Counted from the stretch's first letter, positions 26,118-35,474 are shown. The stretch is DNA of 64,000 nt from an uncultured Steroidobacter sp. (GCA_938008435.1 CALLKK010000032.1:1-64000), one strand, 5' to 3'. A program made the numbers and translations. Notes: a model not told the origin generated them from the letters alone.

Positions 26118-27020
26118 ATGCAGCTCGACCTCAATCTGCTCTATGTCCTGGCAGCGCTCGACAAGGAGCGCAGCGTCAGCGGCGCCGCACTGCGGCTGGA
26201 GAAAAGCCAGCCGGCGGTGAGCGGCGCGCTCGCCAAGATGCGCGCGTTCTTCAACGATCCCCTATTCGTGCGCTCGGGCAACAGCATGCAGCCCACGCCG
26301 CGCGCCACCCAGCTCATCGAGGCCGCGCGCGATGTGCTCGCCAAGGTCGGCAATGAGATCGTCGCGACGCCGACGTTCGATCCGAAAACGACGCAGCGCA
26401 CAATAACGATTGCGTTATCGGATGTTGGCGAAGTCGTCTTCCTGCCGAGCCTGCTCAAGGATCTCAGGCGGCGCGCCCCGAACGCTCAAGTGCGCTCGGT
26501 AAGCCTGCGACCTGCCGAAGTCGCCGAAGGCCTCGAGAATGGCACCATCGACCTCGCCATCGGGTATTTCCCCGATCTCAAGAAGAGCAACATCTTTCAG
26601 CAGGCGCTCTTCGCCGATACGTTCGCGTGCATCGTGCGGCAGGACCATCCCGTCACGGCGCGCAAGCTCACGCTCAAGCAATTCCTCGAGCTCGAGCATG
26701 CGGTCGTGCACGCCGAAAGCCGCACCGAAGAAGTGATGGAGCGCTATCTCGCGCGCAAGCGCATTCGCCGCAAGGTGGTGCTCTCCACCCCCCACTTCGC
26801 CAGCGTGCCGATCATCGTTGCGCAATCGGATCTGCTCGTGACGGTGCCCGAGCCGTTGGCACGCTACTTCGCTCAAGTCTCGGCCAACGTACGTACCGTG
26901 GGCCTGCCGTTTGCGCCGCCGCGCATTCAGCTCAAGCAGTTCTGGCATCGCAAGTTTCATCACGACGAGCGCAATGCGTGGCTGCGCGCGCGAGTGTGCG
27001 CGCTCTTTCAGCGCCAGTAG
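26118..27020 (+). CDS. LysR-family transcriptional regulator
   Basis: The 300-residue product has the N-terminal winged helix (LNLLYVLAALDKERSVSGAA, then LRLEKSQPAVSGALAKMRAF and DPLFVRSGNSMQPTPRATQL) and a periplasmic-binding-like effector domain of the NodD/SyrM type (ITIALSDVGEVVFLPSLLKD). It is divergent from the purU-ligM-metF operon and is the obvious candidate regulator, probably sensing a methoxylated aromatic or a product of it. The ATG giving MQLDLNLLYVL is chosen over one six codons earlier, as family members start this close to the helix. Confidence 0.88.
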   Translation: MQLDLNLLYVLAALDKERSVSGAALRLEKSQPAVSGALAKMRAFFNDPLFVRSGNSMQPTPRATQLIEAARDVLAKVGNEIVATPTFDPKTTQRTITIALSDVGEVVFLPSLLKDLRRRAPNAQVRSVSLRPAEVAEGLENGTIDLAIGYFPDLKKSNIFQQALFADTFACIVRQDHPVTARKLTLKQFLELEHAVVHAESRTEEVMERYLARKRIRRKVVLSTPHFASVPIIVAQSDLLVTVPEPLARYFAQVSANVRTVGLPFAPPRIQLKQFWHRKFHHDERNAWLRARVCALFQRQ

Positions 27021-27150
27021 CGCGCATCGGTAGAGTGCTCAACCGTTCGCGGTGTGGACAATCGCCCGAGGCGATTGCACTATCATTGCCGAGAACCGCA
27101 CCCAAGCTACAACGAACGAACGCTGCGTTCTTCTTTCCGAGGAGTTCACC

Positions 27151-28104
27151 GTGACCGATAAGAATCGCGCCCAGCGCGCAGGCGTAAGCACCATTGTGAA
27201 AGCCGTGGCGACCTCGTTCGCCTTGTTGCACGCATCCGCATGGGCCCAGGGCCCCGAAGTGCCCGATACCGAAGGCACCGGCCCCTTCCCCGCCATCAAA
27301 GAAGAAGTCGCGTCCCTGCCGGCGCACGTCGTCTACCGTCCGCGCGATCTCAGCAAGCTCGGCGATAAGAAGCTGGGCGTGGTCGCGTGGGGCAACGGCG
27401 GCTGTTCGGATGACGGCGCGAGCTCGCGTCTGCACCTGCTGCAGATCGCCTCGTATGGCTATCTCGTGATCGCAAACGGCACGATCAAGTCGGGTCCTGG
27501 CACGCAGCCGAGCCCGCCGCCCGCGCCGCGCCCGGATGGTCAGCTGCCCCCGCCCGCCACGAGCGCCAAGCAGTTGATCGAAGCGATCGATTGGGCGCTG
27601 GCCGAGAACGCGCGTCAGGGCAGCGACTACTTCGGCCGCATCGATCCGTCCGCGATCGCGGTGTCGGGCTTCAGCTGCGGCGGCCTGCAAGCGCTCCAGA
27701 TCGCCGACGACAAGCGCATTCGTACGCTCGTGATTCACAACAGCGGCATCTTCAAGCCCGAGAACGCCGTGCGCCTGCCGTCGATGGACCTCGGCAAGGA
27801 GACGCTCAAGAAGCTGCACACGCCGATCATCTACATCCAAGGCGGTCCGACGGACATCGCTTATGAGAACGGCATGGACGACTACCGCCGCATCGATCAC
27901 GTGCCGGCGGCGATCGCCAATCTCGACGTCGGCCACGGCGGCACGTTCCACGAGCCGAACGGCGGACGCGCGGCGCAAGTCGCAGTCGCCTGGCTCGAGT
28001 GGCAGTTGCGCGGCGATGAGCAGGCCAAGCAGTGGTTCGTCGGAGCCGACTGCCGTCTCTGCAAGGACGCGGACTGGAAGTACGAGAGCAAGAATCTGAA
28101 GTAA
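27151..28104 (+). CDS. Secreted alpha/beta hydrolase
   Basis: The GTG start follows a strong GAGGAG site and gives 317 residues with a signal peptide (VKAVATSFALLHASAWAQG). The nucleophile elbow is GFSCGG with Ser175, and a late histidine lies in VGHGGTFHEPNGG. An early GNGGC motif forms the oxyanion side (VVAWGNGGCSDDG). It is probably an esterase in the periplasm. It lies 131 bases downstream of the LysR gene and upstream of a tannase-family gene on the same strand, which suggests action on plant aromatic esters; the specific substrate cannot be read from the sequence. Confidence 0.82.
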   Translation: MTDKNRAQRAGVSTIVKAVATSFALLHASAWAQGPEVPDTEGTGPFPAIKEEVASLPAHVVYRPRDLSKLGDKKLGVVAWGNGGCSDDGASSRLHLLQIASYGYLVIANGTIKSGPGTQPSPPPAPRPDGQLPPPATSAKQLIEAIDWALAENARQGSDYFGRIDPSAIAVSGFSCGGLQALQIADDKRIRTLVIHNSGIFKPENAVRLPSMDLGKETLKKLHTPIIYIQGGPTDIAYENGMDDYRRIDHVPAAIANLDVGHGGTFHEPNGGRAAQVAVAWLEWQLRGDEQAKQWFVGADCRLCKDADWKYESKNLK

Positions 28105-28117
28105 GCAATCTCACGCA

Positions 28118-28148
28118 GCCGCGGCGGCGTGCCGTACGCCGTCGCGGC
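28118..28148 (+). terminator. Strong intercistronic hairpin
   Basis: Thirteen-base arms (left GCCGCGGCGGCGT, right ACGCCGTCGCGGC) pair fully, with one G-T wobble, around a 5-base loop. It lies between the stop of the hydrolase gene and the start of the tannase-family gene. No T-run follows, so it may be a Rho-independent-like attenuator, an mRNA stabiliser or a processing site rather than a full terminator. Confidence 0.55.
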
Positions 28149-28169
28149 GCTCGATAGCGAGGCACTCTT

Positions 28170-29843
28170 ATGAGCCACACGCGCGCCCTGCTGGCGCTCG
28201 CAATGAGCTCGGCGCTCGTTGCTTGCGCGCCAAACCCGCCCACCGCGAAGAACGATGCTCCCACCCCGCCGCCTACGTTTGCAGATGCCTGCGCGGCGCT
28301 GGTCGACCAGGCAGTGCCCGGCGGCAAGATCGTGAGCGCCGAGCTCGTGCCGGCCGGCACGGTTCCGAGCTTCGGAGCGCCGAGTCCGGTTCCGGTGCAT
28401 TGCCGCGTCGAGGCGAAGCTCAACGAGCGCATCGGCATCGACAACAAGCCGTATGCGATCGGCATGGAGTTGCGCTTGCCCGAGAACTGGAATCGACGAT
28501 TCCTGTTCCAAGGCGGCGGCGGCACCGACGGCGAGCTGCGCCCTGCGCTCGGCGGCGCGGCAGTCGGCGATGGACCGAATGCGCTGTCGCAAGGCTTTGC
28601 GGTCGTCTCGACCGACGCCGGTCATCGCAACGAGCCCGGCATCGTCGGACCTTATTTGTTCGGCGCCGATCCGCAGGCGCGCATTGATTACGGCTACAAC
28701 CACTTGCCCGTCGTCACGACGGCCGCGCGCGAGCTCATCCAGCGCGTGTACGGCGCGCAGCCCGCCCGCTCCTATTTCGTCGGCTGCTCCAACGGCGGCC
28801 GCCAAGGCATGATGGCGACGCAGCGCTTCCCCGAGCTGTTCGATGCCGTCGTCGCAATCGCGCCCGCCAATCGCGTCACGGATGCCTCGCTCGATGCGCT
28901 CGCGCAAACGCAGATTCTCGCGTCGATCGCGCCGCGCGCCGCTGACGGACGCCCGCAGCTCGGTGCGGCCCTGACGAACGCAGACCTCAAGACGCTGAGC
29001 GACGGCATCCTCGCGCAATGCGATCTGCTCGACGGCGCGGCCGACGGCATGGTGCTGCATCCGGCGCAATGCAACTTCGATCCTGCGAGCGTCGAGTGCC
29101 GCGATGGCGCCACGAGCAACTGCCTTGCGCCGCAGAAGGTCGATGCGATTCGCCGAATCTTCGCGGGCTCGAAGGACGCCAACGGTCAACCGGTGTACAC
29201 GCGCTGGGCGTACGACCCGGGCATCAATTCGCCGCTATGGACCGCATGGAAGCTCGGACCGGCGGATGCCATGCCGCCGCGCGCAGCCAATACGACGCTC
29301 GTCGCCGGCGCCATGTCGCATGTGTTCAGCACGCCGCCGACGATGACGGAAGATCTGTACGGCTTCATCCTCGAGACGAAGATCGATGATCTGCGTGACC
29401 GCTTCCGGCGCACCGAAGGCCCGTTCACGCAATCGGGCGAGCAGATCGTCAACGCGACGTCGACGGATCTGGCTGCATTCGCGGGGCGCGGCGGCAAGCT
29501 CATCCTGCTGCACGGCATGGCCGACGGCATCTTCGCGCCGCAGGACTCGATCGACTACTACGAAGCGGTCAAACGCGAGCACGGCGCGCGCGGCGACTTC
29601 ATTCGTCTTTATCTTGTGCCCGGCATGGGACATTGCGGCGGCGGTCCTGCGACCGACTCGTTCGATGCGCTCTCTGCCGCCGTACGCTGGGTCGAGCAAG
29701 GCGAAGCGCCGAACGAGCTGATCGCCAAAGGCAGCCCCGGCTCGACGTTCAAGGGACGCACGCGCCCGCTCTGCCCGTATCCGAAGCAGGCGACGTACAA
29801 GGGCGGCGACATCGAGCTCGCCTCGAGCTTCGTGTGCCAGTAA
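28170..29843 (+). CDS. Tannase/feruloyl esterase family lipoprotein
   Basis: The 557-residue product has a lipoprotein-type signal (LALAMSSALVAC) and the full tannase-family catalytic set: CSNGGRQG with Ser207, ADGIFAPQDSIDYY with the aspartate, and GMGHCGGGPATDSFD with the histidine. The cysteine before the serine and the one after the histidine would form the bridge typical of this family (CS-D-HC motif). Family members hydrolyse gallate, ferulate and related aromatic esters, and some act on PET-derived MHET. Location is probably outer membrane or periplasm. Together with the nearby O-demethylase it points to use of lignin- or tannin-type compounds. Confidence 0.9.
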   Translation: MSHTRALLALAMSSALVACAPNPPTAKNDAPTPPPTFADACAALVDQAVPGGKIVSAELVPAGTVPSFGAPSPVPVHCRVEAKLNERIGIDNKPYAIGMELRLPENWNRRFLFQGGGGTDGELRPALGGAAVGDGPNALSQGFAVVSTDAGHRNEPGIVGPYLFGADPQARIDYGYNHLPVVTTAARELIQRVYGAQPARSYFVGCSNGGRQGMMATQRFPELFDAVVAIAPANRVTDASLDALAQTQILASIAPRAADGRPQLGAALTNADLKTLSDGILAQCDLLDGAADGMVLHPAQCNFDPASVECRDGATSNCLAPQKVDAIRRIFAGSKDANGQPVYTRWAYDPGINSPLWTAWKLGPADAMPPRAANTTLVAGAMSHVFSTPPTMTEDLYGFILETKIDDLRDRFRRTEGPFTQSGEQIVNATSTDLAAFAGRGGKLILLHGMADGIFAPQDSIDYYEAVKREHGARGDFIRLYLVPGMGHCGGGPATDSFDALSAAVRWVEQGEAPNELIAKGSPGSTFKGRTRPLCPYPKQATYKGGDIELASSFVCQ

Positions 29844-29871
29844 GCATTCAACCCAAGCGGAGGACCGCCAG

Positions 29872-30414
29872 ATGGTTTCGCGAAGAGAGGTGATTGCAGG
29901 CGCTACGCTCCTCGCCGCCACCGCCGAGATCGGCGCTGCGACCGAAGCGGCAGCCAGCGGCGTGCGCACACGCTTTGCCTTCGAAGCGCAAGTTGAGGTG
30001 AGCGCGCCGCTCGTCATCGGCGAGAGCGCACGCGGTTTGCGCCGCGTCGTCCCGATCGAAGGCGGCCGCGTCGCCGGGCCGTTGCTCAACGGACGCGTCG
30101 TGCCGGGCGGCGCAGATTGGCAGTACGTGCGCCCCGACGGCGTGCTCGATGTCGAGGCGAAGTACACGATCGAGGCTGCCGACGGCACGCTCATCATGGT
30201 CACGAACAAAGGCGTGCGTCACGGACCGAAGGAGATCATCGACAAGCTGACTTCCGGCGTCGACGTCGATCCTGCGCTCTACTACTTCCGCACGAGCGCG
30301 CAGTTCGAGGCGCCGAACGACAGCAAGTACGCCTGGCTCAACCGCTCCGTCTTCATCGGCGTCGCCGAGCGCAAGGCGCGCATGGCGATCATCCGCTTCC
30401 ACGAAGTGCTCTAA
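29872..30414 (+). CDS. DUF3237 family protein with Tat-like signal
   Basis: The 180-residue product has an N-terminal RREVIAGATLLAATAEIG signal resembling a twin-arginine leader, then a DUF3237 beta-barrel: VSAPLVIGESARGLRRVVPI, GRVAGPLLNGRVVPGGADWQ, VEAKYTIEAADGTLIMVTNKG and FRTSAQFEAPNDSKYAWLNR. Function in this family is unsettled, though members are frequent in aromatic and steroid catabolic clusters. It follows the tannase gene by 28 bases and probably belongs to the same operon. Confidence 0.85.
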   Translation: MVSRREVIAGATLLAATAEIGAATEAAASGVRTRFAFEAQVEVSAPLVIGESARGLRRVVPIEGGRVAGPLLNGRVVPGGADWQYVRPDGVLDVEAKYTIEAADGTLIMVTNKGVRHGPKEIIDKLTSGVDVDPALYYFRTSAQFEAPNDSKYAWLNRSVFIGVAERKARMAIIRFHEVL

Positions 30415-30420
30415 CGAACC

Positions 30421-30450
30421 GCGCGGCCGCTCACGCCAGAGCGGCCGCGC
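30421..30450. terminator. Bidirectional hairpin between convergent genes
   Basis: A perfect 12-base stem (GCGCGGCCGCTC and GAGCGGCCGCGC) with a 6-base loop lies at the meeting point of the DUF3237 and halogenase genes and overlaps the halogenase stop codon. No strong T-run follows on either side. It may stop transcription in both directions. Confidence 0.6.
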
Positions 30451-31939
30451 AATACTGCTTTAGCACGTCCTCGTGACGCGGCAAGGCGCTCGCGTAGCGC
30501 TGCATCGCCTGCCGCAGCAGCATCAGCTTGTGCTCGACCTCTCCCACCGGCAACGCGCTCACGAGCGGATCGATCGTCCTCGGCATCACGTTCTGACCGA
30601 GCATCACCGCCACCCAGCTCGCATTCGGAAAGAGCTCGCCCTCGTAGCGTAAGAACCGTCCGCCTTCGGCGAAGAGCGCAAGCCGCCGTTGCAGGGATTC
30701 GGGCAACGTCATGCTGCGGCAGTGACGCCAGAACGGCTCGTCGCGCCCGTTCGCGAAATAATGAAACACGAGCAGGTCGCGCACTTGCTCGAAGTCCTTG
30801 CGCATCCAGCGGTTGTATTCGTCGCGCAGCACGTTCGGGAGCGACGCGTCGGGAAACAGCGCGATGAATCGGCTCACGCCCTGGCGAATGAGATAGAGCG
30901 AAGTCGATTCGAGCGGCTCGAGGAAGCCGGCCGAGAGCCCGATCGCCACGCAGTTCTTCTCCCAGAATACGCGACGATGACCGGTCGCAAAACGAATGAG
31001 ACGCGGCGAACCGATCGGCTCGCCGTCGAGCCCGGCGAGCAACACCGCCGTCGCCTCGTCTTCCGACATGAACTCGCTGCAATAGATATGACCGTTGCCG
31101 GTACGACGTTGCGTCGGAATGCGCCATTGCCACCCGGCGGACTTCGCCGTTGCACGCGTGTACGGCAGCAACGGGCCGTTGTGCCGACAAGCCACCGCAA
31201 GCGCACGATCGCACGGCAGCCAGTGGCGCCAGTCGATCCACTCGACACCGAGCGCCTGACCGAGCAGGAGCGCGCGAAACCCGGTGCAGTCAAAGAAGAA
31301 ATCGCCTTCGACGATCCGCCCGTCTTCGAGGCGAAGGCCGGTGATATCGCCTGATTCAGGCGCGCGCAGCACCTCGCCGACTTTGCCTTCCACGCGCATC
31401 AGCCCGCGCGCTTGGGCGTAGCTGCGCAGATATTGGGCGTAGAGCTTGGCGTCGAAGTGATACGCATAACGCAGGTACGACGCCGGCGCGCCCGGCACCC
31501 GCGTATCGGGAAAACCGAAACGATTCTGCTTGGCGACGATTTCGGTCAGGCAGTACTCGCCGATCCAGTGCGCATGCCCGTGTGCGCGACAATGCAGCCA
31601 ATACTGATGAAAATCGAGCCCGTCGATGTCGACGCCGTGAAAGCCGAAGGGATGAAAGTAACGCGAGCCGGGTCCCGACCAGTCGACGAACTCGATGCCG
31701 AGCTTGAAGGTCGCCTCGGTGGCGCGCATGAGCGCGGCTTCGACGACGCCCAGGAACAGATTGAACTGCAGCATGTCGGGAATCGTCGCTTCCCCGACGC
31801 CGATGATGCCGATCTCTTCCGACTCGACGAGCGTGAGCGAAACATCGTGCGGTTTGAGCACGCGCGCCAGGGCCGCCGCCGTCATCCAGCCGGCGGCGCC
31901 GCCGCCTACGATGACGATGCGCTTCAACCTCCCCTGCAT
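30431..31939 (-). CDS. Flavin-dependent tryptophan-halogenase family protein
   Basis: The 502-residue product has the FAD-binding GGGAAG at residues 12-17, the catalytic lysine at residue 79 (ATFKLGIEF), the halogenase marker WxWxIP (Trp270, Trp272, AGWQWRIP) and the glutamate-serine site in EPLESTSLYL, so all catalytic landmarks of PrnA-like halogenases are present. It would need reduced FAD from a separate reductase. It lies 68 bases after the TonB-dependent receptor gene on the same strand. In many proteobacteria such halogenases follow TonB receptors; their natural substrates are mostly unknown, and free indoles have been halogenated by some. Start: the ATG giving MQGRLKRIVIV. Confidence 0.9.
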   Translation of the reverse strand: MQGRLKRIVIVGGGAAGWMTAAALARVLKPHDVSLTLVESEEIGIIGVGEATIPDMLQFNLFLGVVEAALMRATEATFKLGIEFVDWSGPGSRYFHPFGFHGVDIDGLDFHQYWLHCRAHGHAHWIGEYCLTEIVAKQNRFGFPDTRVPGAPASYLRYAYHFDAKLYAQYLRSYAQARGLMRVEGKVGEVLRAPESGDITGLRLEDGRIVEGDFFFDCTGFRALLLGQALGVEWIDWRHWLPCDRALAVACRHNGPLLPYTRATAKSAGWQWRIPTQRRTGNGHIYCSEFMSEDEATAVLLAGLDGEPIGSPRLIRFATGHRRVFWEKNCVAIGLSAGFLEPLESTSLYLIRQGVSRFIALFPDASLPNVLRDEYNRWMRKDFEQVRDLLVFHYFANGRDEPFWRHCRSMTLPESLQRRLALFAEGGRFLRYEGELFPNASWVAVMLGQNVMPRTIDPLVSALPVGEVEHKLMLLRQAMQRYASALPRHEDVLKQYCAAALA

Positions 31940-31963
31940 GGCGCAAGATCCTCCGCAAAACGA

Positions 31964-31995
31964 CGGGTCCGCCCCGCTTGCGCGGAGCGGACCCG
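31964..31995 (-). terminator. GNRA-loop hairpin between receptor and halogenase
   Basis: On the transcribed strand the arms CGGGTCCGCTCCGC and GCGGGGCGGACCCG pair over 14 bases with one wobble, closed by the tetraloop GCAA. It lies in the 68-base gap between the receptor stop and the halogenase start. No T-run follows. It could stabilise the receptor message or reduce downstream halogenase transcription; both are inference. Confidence 0.6.
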
Positions 31996-32007
31996 AGGGG
32001 GACACGC

Positions 32008-35000
32008 TTAGAAGCTTGCCCGAACGCCGAGCGTCACGAGACGGCCGACGGGGTTTGCCGTGTAGTTATCGTAACCCCATGCACCGCCCATGAAACCGCC
32101 CTGATTGCCGTTGAAGAACGGCGGCTCCTTGTCGGCGATGTTGCGGATGTCGAGCGACACCGTGACGTCGTCGAACAGACCGCCCAACGAGAGCTTCTGC
32201 GACAGGTGCAGATCGAACGTGTTGGTCGCCGCCACCACGTCGCCGCCGCCGTTCGGATTGCCGTTGGCATCGCGCGTCAGCGGCGTCACGGTCGTGGCGC
32301 TCCAGTTGCGGTAGTCGCCGATGTGATTCCAGAACAGGTCGGCCGAGAAATTACCCCACTCGATACCGAAGTAGGTGCGCGCCTTGAACTGGATCGACGG
32401 GAACACGCCGTTGAAGCCCGAGGTGTTGAGCACCGAGAACTTCGGGTTCGGACCGAAGTGCTGATCGAACTTCGTGAAGTACGTGCCGCTGCTGCCGAAA
32501 CGGGCGCGCACGGCGCTGGTCAGGTTGAAGCGGTAGTCGAACTGCGCGTCGTAGCCCTCGATGTAGAGGTTGAGCCAGTTACGCGTGCTCTGGTCGATCA
32601 GGTAGTACACCGCCGGCGGGATCGAGCCGCCGATCGTCGCGCCGTTCGCCACGTTCGCGAACTCGAGGATCTGCTGCTGCGTGCAGCCCGTCGGGCAGAT
32701 CGTCAGCAGATCCGAACCGGCCGCCGTGATCGACGCCGGCGACGGCGAGTTCACGCCGCCGATGAAGTCGTTGTGGAAGAACGTCACCGACGTCGTGAAG
32801 CCCGGCAACCAGCTCGGCGCATAATCGATGCCGAACGAATAGCTCTCGCCGAACTGCGGTCCCATCTGCGAGAAGCCGCCGCCCAACTGGCGACGCATCG
32901 CTTCGCCGTTCTGCGCGATCGTGCAGACAGCGGAGCTCGGCGTACATGGATTGCTCGTGTTCGCCTCCACCGCGCCCGGCACGTTCACGACCTCAGGATA
33001 GTGCGCGACCGGCACATTGAGAGCGCCCGTCGGCGTCACGCTGCCCGACGCATAGAGATAACCCTGCGACGGATCGCCCATGACCGCGATCGGCGGCGCC
33101 ACGAAGGACTCGGCGTAGTTCGCGCGTACGCGCAGACCGTCGATGATGTCCCAGTTGATGCCGTATTTCGGATTGGTCGTGTCGCCCAGGTCGGAGAAGT
33201 CGTCGTAGCGCACCGCCAGGCTGAGGTCGATCTGCCTCAAGAGCGGAATCGACATATCCGGCGAGATCAACGGCACGACCGCCTCGGCGAACAACGAGAC
33301 GATCTCGCGATCGTAGTTGAACACTCGGTAACCGGAGCCGACCGTCGTCGGACCCGTGTTGTTCGGCGAGCTCAGCTTCTGCTGCTGCTTCTGCCACATG
33401 TGCTCGGCGCCGAACGCCACGCGCAGCGTACCGGCCGGCAGATCGAACAGCCCGCCCTGCACGACGAGCCGCGCCTGGTTGAAGGTGTTGTAGTTGTTGT
33501 TCTGCGTGTTGTTGGTATAGAGCGAGTCGAGCACGAGCGGATCGGTGCGATTCGCCGCGCCGGCATTCCACACATCGAGCGCATTGGCCTCTGTGAGAGG
33601 CAGCTGCAGCACCACCACGTTGCGACCCGGGATGCTCGTCGCCGTCGTGTTGCCGCTCGACTGTGTCGTGCCGTTGAGAGCGAGCAGCGCACACGGCGTG
33701 CAGAACTGGTTGAAGCCGTCGAGCGACGAGCGATTCCAACCGAACGAATCGGCAAAGGTCAGCGACCAGTTGTCGTTGAAGTCGTAGTCGAGGACCACGT
33801 TGCCGTAGATCACGTCCTGCTGCGAGCGCGTGTAGCCGTAGCGCTCGTCGTCGCGCAACGCGAGCCAGTTGATGACCTCAACGTTGGCATCCGGTGCGCC
33901 CGCCGGCGCAGTGAAGAACGGGTTCTGCTGCCCCGCCACGCCCGCACCCGGTCCAAACACCGTCGCACTGTTGAGCTGACCGGGGCCCGACGTCGAGTGC
34001 GTCTGGTTGCGGTTGTAGATCAACGACGCCGACACCGACAGATCGGGCGTGAAGTCGTTGACCACGCGCATGACCGCATTCCAGCGGTACTGCGCCGGCA
34101 CGAGCGAGTTGTACACCGAGGTATTGCAGACGCCTTCGACGGACGGATTGTTCGGCACCGGGTCCGTCGAATTCGTCGAGAGGAACACCCAGCCGTTACC
34201 GGGCGCCTCGCCGCTGCTGACGCCGGTCACGCGCATCGTCGCCGGATCGCAGGTAAAGCCGTTCGTGTTCGAACCGCCGACCGGACGATAGTCGCCGCGC
34301 GCCGCCCACGGACGATCGCGCACGAACAGCTCCGATTGGAAGCTGTATTGGCTCGCGACGTACACGCCGCCCGTTTCCCAGGTCGTGCCCCAGATGCCAT
34401 TCAGATCCCAGTTGTAGTAGCTGTCGGCAACGCCGTAGGCAGAGTTGATCTGCGCACCGTTGAACGTGCGCCGCGTGATGAAGTTGACGACGCCCGCAAC
34501 GGCGTCCGATCCGTACACCGAAGAAGCACCGTCGGCCAGCACGTCGATGCGTTCGAGCGCCGAGGTCGGAATGATGTTCGGATCGGTCTGATTGAACTGC
34601 GCGCCGCCGCCCGGCATGCGCATGCCGTCGATGAGCACCAAGGTCGTGTTGGACGAGGAGCCGCCGAGCTGATGGATCTGCGGCGAGTAGAACGACCAGA
34701 GGTTCTCGCCTTGTGCGAGCGAGCCGTTGGTGGTGAGCGCGGGAATCGTGTTGACCAGCGTCGAGAGATTGATCGCCTGCGTCTTCTCCAAGTCGACGAC
34801 ACCCACTGACACGAGGCTCGAACCCACCGGCGCCACACCTTTGATGCTGGTACCGGTGACTACCACCTCTTCCAGATTGCGATCGTCGTACGAGCCCGAT
34901 GGCGTGCTCGTCGGCGAACTTTGCGCAGCGGCAAGGCCAGTCGCCATCGACGTTGCGGTGAGCAATACCGCACGCGATATCCCCCTTCGGCGTTTCATGT

Positions 35001-35010
35001 CGATCGTCAT
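32008..35010 (-). CDS. TonB-dependent outer-membrane receptor
   Basis: The 1000-residue product starts after a GAGGAGGCAGAG ribosome site, has a signal peptide (AVLLTATSMATGLAAAQ) and an early DRNLEEVVVTGTSIKG motif followed by the plug domain (INLSTLVNTIPALTTNGSLA, LVLIDGMRMPGGG, IERIDVLADGASSVYGSDAV-like). A 22-strand barrel follows and the last residues end in RLVTLGVRASF, the usual C-terminal aromatic. It would take up a large ligand across the outer membrane with TonB energy. The co-directional halogenase and the divergent GntR regulator with esterases suggest a plant-derived ligand, but this is inference. Confidence 0.93.
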   Translation of the reverse strand: MTIDMKRRRGISRAVLLTATSMATGLAAAQSSPTSTPSGSYDDRNLEEVVVTGTSIKGVAPVGSSLVSVGVVDLEKTQAINLSTLVNTIPALTTNGSLAQGENLWSFYSPQIHQLGGSSSNTTLVLIDGMRMPGGGAQFNQTDPNIIPTSALERIDVLADGASSVYGSDAVAGVVNFITRRTFNGAQINSAYGVADSYYNWDLNGIWGTTWETGGVYVASQYSFQSELFVRDRPWAARGDYRPVGGSNTNGFTCDPATMRVTGVSSGEAPGNGWVFLSTNSTDPVPNNPSVEGVCNTSVYNSLVPAQYRWNAVMRVVNDFTPDLSVSASLIYNRNQTHSTSGPGQLNSATVFGPGAGVAGQQNPFFTAPAGAPDANVEVINWLALRDDERYGYTRSQQDVIYGNVVLDYDFNDNWSLTFADSFGWNRSSLDGFNQFCTPCALLALNGTTQSSGNTTATSIPGRNVVVLQLPLTEANALDVWNAGAANRTDPLVLDSLYTNNTQNNNYNTFNQARLVVQGGLFDLPAGTLRVAFGAEHMWQKQQQKLSSPNNTGPTTVGSGYRVFNYDREIVSLFAEAVVPLISPDMSIPLLRQIDLSLAVRYDDFSDLGDTTNPKYGINWDIIDGLRVRANYAESFVAPPIAVMGDPSQGYLYASGSVTPTGALNVPVAHYPEVVNVPGAVEANTSNPCTPSSAVCTIAQNGEAMRRQLGGGFSQMGPQFGESYSFGIDYAPSWLPGFTTSVTFFHNDFIGGVNSPSPASITAAGSDLLTICPTGCTQQQILEFANVANGATIGGSIPPAVYYLIDQSTRNWLNLYIEGYDAQFDYRFNLTSAVRARFGSSGTYFTKFDQHFGPNPKFSVLNTSGFNGVFPSIQFKARTYFGIEWGNFSADLFWNHIGDYRNWSATTVTPLTRDANGNPNGGGDVVAATNTFDLHLSQKLSLGGLFDDVTVSLDIRNIADKEPPFFNGNQGGFMGGAWGYDNYTANPVGRLVTLGVRASF

Positions 35011-35338
35011 CTCTGCCTCCTCTGTTGTAGTTGGCTCGTCTCGGCATGGCCGACCCGAGATCCTTTGCATGCAAAGCGCCTACGCACGCCGCGACGCCGC
35101 GCGGATGCGCGTGCCGGTCGTGCCGCAGACTGCGATCAATCGATGGAAAACGAACGCGCGCGCCAGAACGCACGTCCCGAGATGGTTGCCTTGACAAGCC
35201 CCCCCGATTCCGTTGCTAAAGCAAGGCCAATTAGGATGATGAATCCCAAAAGTATTAAGTATTATTATTGGACTGTAGTGACCCCCTTTTGTAAAGACAA
35301 TAGCGATCTCGTATATGAAACCGACGCAGTTTTGGTAT

Positions 35339-35383
35339 CGGTGACCGCGCGCGGCGGACGGGGCGGGACAAGGGACGGTCACC
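35339..35383. promoter_or_regulatory. Possible operator in the divergent receptor-gntR intergenic region
   Basis: The 464-base region between the receptor and the GntR-type regulator contains no gene. It is clearly AT-rich at about 35220-35310 (for example AAGTATTAAGTATTATTATT), suitable for promoters in both directions. GGTGACC (35340-35346) and GGTCACC (35377-35383) are inverted partners 30 bases apart, about 95 bases before the regulator start, and could be operator half-sites. No known FadR-type consensus was matched exactly. Confidence 0.3.
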
Positions 35384-35474
35384 TCGATGGAGAAGTCCGA
35401 GCACGACGTAGGTGTATGATTCTTCTCAGTACAAGGTTTAACGACACCGCTGTCATTTCTTGTTGAGGAATCCG

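Noticed and set aside
23651..26356. Plus-strand open frame of 901 codons
   Set aside because: Antisense to the ligM and purU-like genes and then out of frame in the LysR gene. Composition is unlike protein.
31978..34809. Plus-strand open frame of 943 codons
   Set aside because: Antisense to the TonB receptor gene, with Arg/His/Glu-rich low-complexity sequence and no motifs; a GC-driven shadow.
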